From assembly GCA_964471235.1 (NCBI GenBank), contig CAYYGL010000047.1, positions 1 through 28,265 on the forward strand: 28,265 nt of DNA, written 5' to 3'. Below are positions 17,553-23,101 of the stretch, in pieces. The notes under the pieces were generated by a model. It did not search any database, was not told the DNA's origin, and saw only the letters and a list, made by a program, of their open reading frames with translations. Origin of the DNA: CAYYGL01 sp964471235. GTDB lineage: Bacteria; Calditrichota; Calditrichia; RBG-13-44-9; J075. The position numbers and the translations under genes were made by a program. How positions within the stretch are numbered: position 1 is the stretch's first letter; the number at the start of each line of letters is the position of its first letter.

Positions 17553-17565
17553 TCTCAGCCTGAGA
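17553..17565. promoter_or_regulatory. Small dyad overlapping the ribosome site region of the CHAT gene
   Basis: TCTCAG and CTGAGA arms around a single base lie directly upstream of the CHAT gene's Shine-Dalgarno GGAG. It could be an operator or a small RNA hairpin that affects initiation. It is short enough to be chance. Confidence 0.25.
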
Positions 17566-17777
17566 TACAAAAATATGCGCTACCACTTTTCGCTTTTGTG
17601 TAATTCCAGGTTAATAGTAGAGACTCTTTCGTTATTCTATTTTTCTTAGTGATGCCGGTTTTTTGAAAAGAGTAGAGAGGTATTAACGTTGCGCAACCTT
17701 TGTAGTCAAATACTCGTTGAAGTGAACTTACGATGGAATTCCACTCTGGTCAACAATTTTTATCAAGGAGAAAAAAT

Positions 17778-18437
17778 ATGTTCATCGGGCATTTTGGAGT
17801 AGGATTCGCTGCCAAAAAGTTAACATCAAAACCTTCTTTGGGTACTCTTTTTATTGCTGCCCAATTTATCGACTTGCTTTGGCCACTGTTGTTAATGTTG
17901 GGAGTAGAGCGGGTTGCCATTCAACCGGGTATCACCGCGGTGACACCATTGGCTTTTCAGTACTATCCTTATTCCCACAGTTTGTTCGCCACCCTGTTTT
18001 GGGGAGTAATGGTGGGAGGAGCCTATTTCCTGTTGCGAAAAGATCGGCGGGGGGCAATCTGGCTGGGAGTGTTGGTGCTCAGTCACTGGCTGCTGGATTT
18101 TTTGACTCACCGACCGGACCTGCCGCTGGCGCCGGGAGCAGCCAAAGTGGGGTTGGGATTATGGAATTCCCTTCCAGCTACTCTCATCGTGGAAGGACTT
18201 ATCTTTGCAGTCGGGGTTTATCTTTATCAAAGAAGCACTCGCCCGAAAAACAAAACCGGCTCGATTGCCTTATGGAGTCTGGTCGGATTTCTGGTCATTG
18301 TTTACCTGGGCAACATCTTCGGTCCACCGCCGGAATCGGTTGAGATGTTGCCCATCGTTGGGATGTCCCAGTGGCTGTTGGTGGCGTGGGGGTATTGGGT
18401 GGACCGGAATCGGGAACCGGCGTTAAAATCTCGGTAG
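17778..18437 (+). CDS. YdjM/DUF457-like membrane protein (annotated in relatives as metal-dependent hydrolase)
   Basis: A 219-residue protein with about six hydrophobic segments. It has the N-terminal GHFGVGFAAKK signature, an Asp in AAQFIDLLWP (about residue 31), YPYSHSLFATLFWG and SHWLLDFLTHRPDLPL (about 98-113). The conserved His and Asp residues are those of the membrane-bound metal-dependent hydrolase family (PF04307). Whether it hydrolyses anything is unproven. AAGGAG (17765-17770) lies 7 bases before the ATG at 17778; a longer in-frame start at 17733 lacks a ribosome site. It is divergent from the CHAT gene, sharing a 235-base promoter region. Confidence 0.85.
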   Translation: MFIGHFGVGFAAKKLTSKPSLGTLFIAAQFIDLLWPLLLMLGVERVAIQPGITAVTPLAFQYYPYSHSLFATLFWGVMVGGAYFLLRKDRRGAIWLGVLVLSHWLLDFLTHRPDLPLAPGAAKVGLGLWNSLPATLIVEGLIFAVGVYLYQRSTRPKNKTGSIALWSLVGFLVIVYLGNIFGPPPESVEMLPIVGMSQWLLVAWGYWVDRNREPALKSR

Positions 18438-18478
18438 TAATCTCCGTTTAAACTTCTGCTCAAGCATCTACCCTGAAT

Positions 18479-18636
18479 AATTCATCACGCCAAGACGCAA
18501 AGCCGCAAAGTATTGATAAAAGTGAAGTTAAAAGATATGTTTTAAAATCGATCCCAAAACAAAATTTTTTTTACATAACCTCATAATTAATTGTTTCTTT
18601 GCGTCTTAGCGGCTTTGCGTGAGATATTTATGAATT
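18479..18636. repeat. Inverted-repeat element with ACGCAAAG-type ends (about 158 bp)
   Basis: The left end is AATTCAT then CACGCCAAGACGCAAAGC (to 18510). The right end, read in complement, is AATTCAT, a short insert, then CTCACGCAAAGCCGCTAAGA and CGCAAAG (18597-18624 plus 18630-18636). About 85 bases of AT-rich sequence lie between. The motif is built of ACGCAAAG/CCGCAAAG units. Placed between convergent genes (17778-18437 + and 18650-18868 -), it could fold in either transcript. Confidence 0.65.
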
Positions 18637-18649
18637 AAACAGGCTGCAT

Positions 18650-18868
18650 TTATACGAGGGTAGACTTTCTTGGAGACTGCATAAGCTCGAAATGAAATAA
18701 TTCATTCTTCAGATAGAGGCTGGCGTTTAAAATCTCGATTCCGGCAACTTTCCTCTCTTTTGTTAAATCAACCGACACATCCTCGGATATATCGATATTG
18801 TCCACTGCGGGGTCTTTCAATAACTCGATATATAAAGCATCTGCTTCAGGATCATAATTGATTTTCAT
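18650..18868 (-). CDS. DUF2283 family protein, second gene of a toxin-antitoxin-like pair
   Basis: A 72-residue protein that opens MKINYDPEADALYIELLKD and continues with VSVDLTKERKVAGIEILNAS. This is the DUF2283 signature (a short Y-D-xx-A-D-x-L-Y-I segment, then a D-x-(D/T) strand and a G-I-E-I-L-x-A-S strand). The family is small, AT-rich and often found as the partner of DUF4258 proteins; an antitoxin-like role is assumed rather than shown. Its ATG overlaps the upstream gene's TGA by 4 bases (ATGA), so the pair is translationally coupled. GAGG lies about 8 bases before the ATG. Confidence 0.85.
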   Translation of the reverse strand: MKINYDPEADALYIELLKDPAVDNIDISEDVSVDLTKERKVAGIEILNASLYLKNELFHFELMQSPRKSTLV

Positions 18869-19104
18869 TGGAGACCCTCTTTCAATTTTGTTTTTATCGT
18901 TACGGTTATAACCACAATACGATCTTCTTCTACAATAGTAACTCGAATATACTTTTCATCAAAAGGACACCACAAATTAATACGATTCTTCAAATATTCT
19001 CGTTTCCAGGGATTCTCGATGCAACTTCGGACACTTTCTTTATCAAATTTAAATTTACGAAATCTATTTTTCGCATGTCGCGTAAAATAGATTTTTGTTG
19101 CCAT
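18865..19104 (-). CDS. DUF4258 family protein, probable toxin-like partner
   Basis: A 79-residue basic protein. The N-terminal FTRHAKNRFRKF carries the conserved His and Arg of DUF4258, a family related to the RelE/BrnT-like small nucleases. The strand IRVTIVEEDRIVVITVTIKT closes the fold. Its base composition is clearly more AT-rich than the CHAT and sigma genes, consistent with transfer. No strong ribosome site precedes the ATG. It is followed by DUF2283 with an ATGA overlap, the usual order of this pair. Toxicity is inferred only from genome context in the family. Confidence 0.75.
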   Translation of the reverse strand: MATKIYFTRHAKNRFRKFKFDKESVRSCIENPWKREYLKNRINLWCPFDEKYIRVTIVEEDRIVVITVTIKTKLKEGLQ

Positions 19105-19242
19105 CTATTTATATCCGGTTTTTTGACCAATGTTTTATGCGGTCAGATCATGGATGAGTGTTTTCAAACTCATATTTTTTCCATGGTAATCACTTTTTAA
19201 ATAACTTTAAAGAATTTTCCCTGTTTTTTCAAGTTCTTTTAA

Positions 19243-19404
19243 TTCTACTTTAAGGCTTTGGGTTAAGAACCGTTACTGAAGTTTGATGAGATAATCGTGC
19301 TACTCTGTCATTAACACCGCGGCTTCACCCCGGTGAACATGGCTTCGTTTATGTTTTTTTCCGGCAACCGTTTCAATGGTTTGGCTCAAAGTCTTAAAGT
19401 AGAA
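19243..19404. mobile_element. MITE-like non-coding element, copy 2 (162 bp, TTAA target duplication)
   Basis: The left end is TTCTACTTTAAGGCTTTG (19243-19260). The right end (19387-19404) is the complement of TTCTACTTTAAGACTTTG, one mismatch in 18. TTAA flanks both sides (19239-19242 and 19405-19408). The first 16 bases of the ends match copy 1 at 5159-5397 apart from one position. The interior is unlike copy 1: it holds a CATTAACACCGCGGCTTCAC hairpin unit related to 14349-14379, and no reading frame. The same ends with different contents suggest a family of non-autonomous elements moved by a transposase elsewhere. Confidence 0.72.
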
Positions 19405-19495
19405 TTAACCAGTGGCTAAGTAATTTCCTTGCAGAGAGAATTCAACTTACCTCATCGGGTATATCAGCAATGTATCGCCATCTTCTTTGAATTTC

Positions 19496-19524
19496 TGTCC
19501 GTGTTCATCCGCGAAAATCCGTGG
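19496..19524. repeat. ATCCGTG-type interspersed repeat, copy B
   Basis: TGTCCGTGTTCATCCGCG followed by AAAATCCGTGGC. It shares the 13-mer GCGAAAATCCGTG with copy A at 11819-11831 on the same strand. Sequences of this kind recur in spacers of many environmental genomes, by recollection. Confidence 0.55.
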
Positions 19525-19646
19525 CTAAAAAGTAATCCACAACCGCCTGAGCGGGGAGAACACTTTTCAAACACCTTCTTAGGGAAATTAATCTGTTTAT
19601 GCCGGTTTCTTTCGTTAAATTGAAAACAAAAAATAGGATGGGAAAA

Positions 19647-19865
19647 ATGTCTTTGGGAGAACGTATTATAATTGATCCAACTATTTGCAATGGTAAACCG
19701 ATTATTCGCGGGAAGCGTATTCCCGTTCAAACGATTTTAGAATATCTGAGCGCCGGTGAAAGTATTGAGGAAATCTTAAGACAATATCCCTCCTTAGAAA
19801 AAGAAGATATTTATGCCTGCTTATTTTGGAGGCTGTTCCTTTCCCTTTTTTCGAATTTTTCCTAA
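19647..19865 (+). CDS. DUF433 family antitoxin-like protein with replaced C-terminus
   Basis: 72 codons. Residues about 4-58 are a full DUF433 domain: RIIIDPTICNGKPIIRGKRI, then PVQTILEYLSAGESIEEIL and QYPSLEKEDIYACL. DUF433 proteins have an HTH-like fold and usually pair with a DUF5615 PIN-like toxin gene just downstream. No such gene is present. After IYACL the family normally continues with a YAA-type helix; here the frame runs into FWRLFLSLFSNFS, which is simply the complement of the end of the facing zf-HC2/TPR gene. The break lies at about 19820, exactly at that gene's stop codon. AGGA (19635-19638) suits the ATG at 19647. It is probably a remnant of a lost toxin-antitoxin module. Confidence 0.7.
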   Translation: MSLGERIIIDPTICNGKPIIRGKRIPVQTILEYLSAGESIEEILRQYPSLEKEDIYACLFWRLFLSLFSNFS

Positions 19866-20750
19866 CAAGGTATGGGCTTTTATTGAAAAAGTGCTCGAAT
19901 CGGAAGCAACCTGTTTCAGGTATCCTTGCGCTTCATTGACATCCCCCATTTTCAAATACCCCAGTGCCGCATACCACATTGCTTCTTCCCGGTAGGCAGA
20001 GTTCATCACCGTCGGGTGGGTGAGATACCCGACACCCTCCTGGTAACGTTGTGTTAACATCAGGGAGACCCCGAAGAAAAATTGATACTGGGGATTCCCC
20101 GGGTCCGCTTCGGCAACCTGACGCAATAACGGTAATGCCGCGTTGTACTCAGCATTGATATAATGGGTCATCCCCCGTCGAAATACTTCCTGAACCTCTT
20201 CTACCTGTCCCCGCGTTTCCGGCATAACGTAAGGTGCCGGCTCAATAGTGACAAGCGAGGCATACGGATTTTGTTTGGGAGTGAAGAACAGCACCATGAT
20301 CAGCACTACCGCTGCCACGGCTATTGCTGCGGGAATCACCCGGTGGTGGCGAAACACATTTGCCACCCGCCAGAGGAATGGATTCCCGGTAGCCGGCCGG
20401 GATACGTCTAACTCCGGTAAATCTTCCCCGGCCTCCCCAAGGGCGGCTGCGGCTTCCAGCACTTTCCGGCAGCTTTCGCATTGTTGCAGATGAGCTTTGA
20501 TATGTGCCATTTCTCCGAGGGTGATTTCCCCCTTCTGTTGATACGTTAAAAGTACTTCCGTGGTCGGATGTTCCCGGACTGTTGACCGATACTGTGCAAT
20601 GATTTTTTCCGCCTGCTGCTGTTCTTGCAACAACTGACGACAGCTCTCACACTCTGCCAGGTGTGCTTCTAATTGCACACGTTCTTTCCCGGAGAGTTCA
20701 CCGTCGAGGTAAAATGAAATAATTTCTTCAATGTGGAAGGAGTGATCCAT
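19821..20750 (-). CDS. Membrane zf-HC2 anti-sigma-like protein with two zinc motifs and a TPR domain
   Basis: A 309-residue protein. Two putative zinc-binding anti-sigma motifs of the zf-HC2 type occur in tandem: His30, Cys34, Cys37 (HLAECESC) and His87, Cys91, Cys94 (HLQQCESC). One membrane helix follows at about 138-156 (VIPAAIAVAAVVLIMVLFF). The C-terminal 150 residues form TPR-like helices (about 190-300). The zinc part should be cytoplasmic, where it could hold a sigma factor, and the TPR part outside. Two zinc motifs in one protein are less usual than one. The ATG at 20750 with AAAGG 4 bases before it is chosen over a longer frame, since upstream codons overlap the toxin remnant. It begins 13 bases after that remnant ends. 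The sigma factor gene lies upstream on the same strand and is the probable partner. Confidence 0.88.
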   Translation of the reverse strand: MDHSFHIEEIISFYLDGELSGKERVQLEAHLAECESCRQLLQEQQQAEKIIAQYRSTVREHPTTEVLLTYQQKGEITLGEMAHIKAHLQQCESCRKVLEAAAALGEAGEDLPELDVSRPATGNPFLWRVANVFRHHRVIPAAIAVAAVVLIMVLFFTPKQNPYASLVTIEPAPYVMPETRGQVEEVQEVFRRGMTHYINAEYNAALPLLRQVAEADPGNPQYQFFFGVSLMLTQRYQEGVGYLTHPTVMNSAYREEAMWYAALGYLKMGDVNEAQGYLKQVASDSSTFSIKAHTLLGKIRKKGKEQPPK

Positions 20751-20763
20751 ACAACCTTTTTCC

Positions 20764-21114
20764 TTAAGGTACAATTCCGAGTTGAAAACAAAGGCTTTCG
20801 AGAACCTTCTCCTGCAATTCCTTTTCGGATATTGCGCCAAGCAATTTGATCAGTCGTCGTTTATCTAACGTTCGAATTTGATGACACAAAATAATCGAAT
20901 CCGATTTCAATCCCCCGGTACCTTTTTGAAGTAACACCTCATTCGGGTATATGTTGCGACCGGTTTTTCGAGAGGTTATCGGCAAAACATTTACTACCGG
21001 AAGAATATTGTTGATTTGATCTTCACTTATTACCAACACCGGGCGTGTTTTACCTTACTCTGATCCAATGACCGGATCAAGATTTGCCAGGAAAATTTTC
21101 CACCGAAATTTCAA
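20764..21114 (-). pseudogene. Broken MazF/PemK-family toxin gene (in-frame TAA)
   Basis: The frame reads from a TTG at 21114, overlapping the antitoxin stop as TTGA: LKFRWKIFLANLDPVIGSE, stop, GKTRPVLVISED, then INNILPVVNVLPITSRK and YPNEVL...CHQIRTLDKRRL to 20764. MazF-family proteins normally read GSEQGKTRPVLV, so the TAA at 21055-21057 looks like a CAA-to-TAA change. The usual opening RGEIW is altered to RWKIF, a second sign of decay. Restart at GTG 21039 would give 91 residues without the first strand and loop. Active toxin is unlikely unless the stop is read through. Confidence 0.82.
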
Positions 21115-21314
21115 TATATTTGCTCCCAATTTTCGGCATCCACTGCATGGAAATCGTCAGCTATTTCTTTAATGTCTGCCAGAAAAGCCTCATCATTCAT
21201 AGCCATTTTTAACTGGGCTATTTTTTCGCGAAATGTCTTGCCTTTGTTGCGAATGATAACAAATACCTCAACCAATGCATCCTCGGGAAAGTGATCAGAA
21301 ACTTTTATACGCAA
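21111..21314 (-). CDS. Antitoxin-like partner of the MazF-family gene, start codon doubtful
   Basis: 67 codons from a TTG: RIKVSDHFPEDALVEVFVII, then KIAQLKMAMNDEAFLADIKE and DDFHAVDAENWEQIY. It resembles small antitoxins encoded just before mazF-like genes. No ATG or GTG exists in frame. Reading back 12 more codons gives IKQIKRIPKSRE preceded by GGGAGGG 5 bases earlier, which looks like the natural N-terminus with ATC (21348-21350) where ATG is expected. Either the start codon has mutated, or translation uses TTG or ATC weakly. The stop overlaps the toxin start as TTGA. Confidence 0.7.
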   Translation of the reverse strand: MRIKVSDHFPEDALVEVFVIIRNKGKTFREKIAQLKMAMNDEAFLADIKEIADDFHAVDAENWEQIY

Positions 21315-21350
21315 TTCACGACTTTTAGGAATACGCTTTATTTGTTTGAT

Positions 21351-21720
21351 GGCGCCCTCCCTTTTGTTGTTTTCATGCTAAGGGTTGCTGTTTTAATTTT
21401 TTGCCGATTTCAATATTCTGGTATATTATATGCACTCACTCGAACTCATCCTCCCAACCCCCTTCTCTTACAAAGAGAGGAGGGAGAAAAGCTCCCCTCT
21501 CTTTCCAAGAGAGGGGCCGGGGGTGAGTTCATAAACGTTAACAAATTGCATACCGTTTTTTTTTAAATCGGGAAATTATTTTATCCGCATCCCCCCAAGA
21601 AAATACTTCTTATTTCGGTTTAACTCAAGATGTTTTCATTGTTCAATCGCACCTCAAAATAAAGCTGAGTGCAAACACAATGCAAGAGGGGACTTTATGG
21701 CTATTTATCTGTGACGCCCC
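21351..21720. other. Spacer between the toxin-antitoxin remnant and the sigma factor gene
   Basis: 370 bases without a gene. It holds the large palindromic repeat at 21442-21530. On the minus strand it lies between the sigma factor stop and the antitoxin, so it may end or weaken transcription from the sigma gene into the anti-sigma gene. Confidence 0.5.
21442..21530. repeat. Palindromic intergenic repeat, GAACTCATCC type, full copy (89 bp)
   Basis: The outer arms are GAACTCA (21442-21448) and TGAGTTC (21524-21530), extended by C-rich and G-rich arms. Inside is a perfect 10-bp stem CCCCTCTCTT / AAGAGAGGGG with a 3-base loop (21494-21516), and a smaller stem CTCTT / AAGAG. A shorter relative is at 5037-5100. 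Confidence 0.75.
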
Positions 21721-22341
21721 TCACTTTTGTATGTCGATGGGATACCCCTTATTTTTTAAAAACGATAATAATTCTTTCCGCTTCCGAAACAACAGATTAC
21801 CGATGTAGGTCTTATCCACCTGGAAATTTCTGGCAGATACCTCCCGGCAAATAGTGTCGTAGTCTAACTCCTCCAGCCACCGCAGGCGCAGGATAAAGGC
21901 GTCTTTCTCGCTGCATTGGTTCAGGAAGCGGTCGAGCAATCCCGGCAGTTCCGAAGAGGGGGTGGGATCGTCAACGATATTCTCGGATAATGGTTCATAG
22001 CGCTCGGCGATGCCCATCTCTTTGCGCAGGGCATCTATCAACTTAAAGCGGATTACCGACCACAGGTAGGTAGAAAGGCGGCTGTCTCCTTTAAAATTGC
22101 TCAGCACCGCTGCATTATCGTTTACCAGAATCGCAGTCAAAATCTCCTGTTTCACATCCTCCCGGTTGCGAAACCGGCTGCCCTTTGCTTCCAAACTCAG
22201 CAGCGCTTTTTCAATCAGTTGAAGGACATATTCATGGAGGGATGCCCCTGCCCGGGGGTCTCCGGAAAGGTATTGCTCAATAAGGCTTTGTCGAGGGATG
22301 CCACGTTGCTCATTCAATCTATTGGAAAGTATTTTGGTCAA
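21721..22341 (-). CDS. Sigma-70 family (ECF-like) RNA polymerase sigma factor
   Basis: 206 residues. Region 2 is seen at about 60-115: EDVKQEILTAIL (2.2-like) and FKGDSRLSTYLWSVIRFKLI followed by DALRKE (2.3-2.4, core binding and -10 contact). Region 4 is at about 143-195: EKDAFILRLRWLEELDYDTI, then an HTH around VDKTYIGNLLFRKRKEL. Region 4 is less standard than in classic ECF factors. The frame has a TAG a few codons upstream and no ATG, so a TTG (22341) is the likely start and no good ribosome site is seen; the exact start is uncertain. The nearest candidate anti-sigma gene is 19821-20750, separated by the toxin-antitoxin remnant. The membrane coiled-coil gene ends 94 bases upstream on the same strand. 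Confidence 0.87.
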   Translation of the reverse strand: MTKILSNRLNEQRGIPRQSLIEQYLSGDPRAGASLHEYVLQLIEKALLSLEAKGSRFRNREDVKQEILTAILVNDNAAVLSNFKGDSRLSTYLWSVIRFKLIDALRKEMGIAERYEPLSENIVDDPTPSSELPGLLDRFLNQCSEKDAFILRLRWLEELDYDTICREVSARNFQVDKTYIGNLLFRKRKELLSFLKNKGYPIDIQK

Positions 22342-22435
22342 ATAAATGAATTTCTATGCACGCTTTTTGCCATCTACTTCGTCTTGCATATTGTTTTTCA
22401 AATGATGCAGCCCGTTATGATGGCTCTGGCAGTTT

Positions 22436-22906
22436 TCACAGGTCAAATGATTTTAGAATCTTACTCAACCGCGGCTCTTCTTCGGCAAAACGCTTCAGTG
22501 CCTTTTCCACGTTCTGTTCTCGCAGCGTGAGTCGGCGCAGTTCCTCATCCATATACGCCTGACGGGTTGCCACCGGCTGCAAAGCAGAACGCCTGTCCCA
22601 AATCACAAATCCAATTAAAATACCCATCCCACCGAACAGTATCCCGAATCCCCACAACAGAAATTTCTTGATATCATCAATCTGGCGTTGAAGGGATTGA
22701 TTATTTTCTTCCATGCGCTTCTCAAGACTGTTCATCTGTTGTTCAAAAGAAGCAAATCGCTCATCCATCCGTTTATTCAAGGCTTTTAGCCCTTCTTCCA
22801 CCCGCACCAGCCGTTCCCGATCCTCCACGGTGAATTGAGCCGGGGTTTGGGCAAACCCGTGGGTAACGAAAAGTAGGGCTAACAGTAAAGTTTGCACTAT
22901 TCTCAT
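22436..22906 (-). CDS. Membrane protein with extracytoplasmic coiled coil, unknown function
   Basis: A 156-residue protein of no recognised family. Residues 1-20 (MRIVQTLLLALLFVTHGFAQ) look like a signal peptide. Residues about 30-80 form a heptad-rich coiled coil (LNKRMDERFASFEQQMNSLE then KRMEENNQSLQRQIDD). A membrane helix follows (about 83-105, WGFGILFGGMGILIGFVIW), then a charged cytoplasmic tail of about 50 residues that is also helical. Three possible starts lie close together (22915 GTG, 22912 ATG, 22906 ATG); AAGGTG before the last fits best. It is upstream of and co-directional with the sigma factor gene, so a sensing or scaffold role for that system is possible but unproven. Confidence 0.75.
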   Translation of the reverse strand: MRIVQTLLLALLFVTHGFAQTPAQFTVEDRERLVRVEEGLKALNKRMDERFASFEQQMNSLEKRMEENNQSLQRQIDDIKKFLLWGFGILFGGMGILIGFVIWDRRSALQPVATRQAYMDEELRRLTLREQNVEKALKRFAEEEPRLSKILKSFDL

Positions 22907-23101
22907 TCCCATCACCTTACATGCGTTTCGTTGTTAGTTGCCCATTTGCTGAGCCAGTTTTTAGCTAAAGCACTACACAATGTACAATTTACTACCCAAT
23001 AAGTCAAAAAAATCTTCGCCATCAAAAAAATTTTACCCCTTTTATGCGACATACAGGTAAAGGATCGACTCCAGAACAATCAATTGCCAGAAGGAGGTAA
23101 A

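Larger units (their letters stand above)
19105..19646. other. Gene-free spacer made of repeats
   Basis: 540 bases between divergent small genes. The MITE-like copy 2 (19243-19404) and the ATCCGTG-type repeat copy B (19496-19524) occupy much of it. No gene is supportable. Confidence 0.6.
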
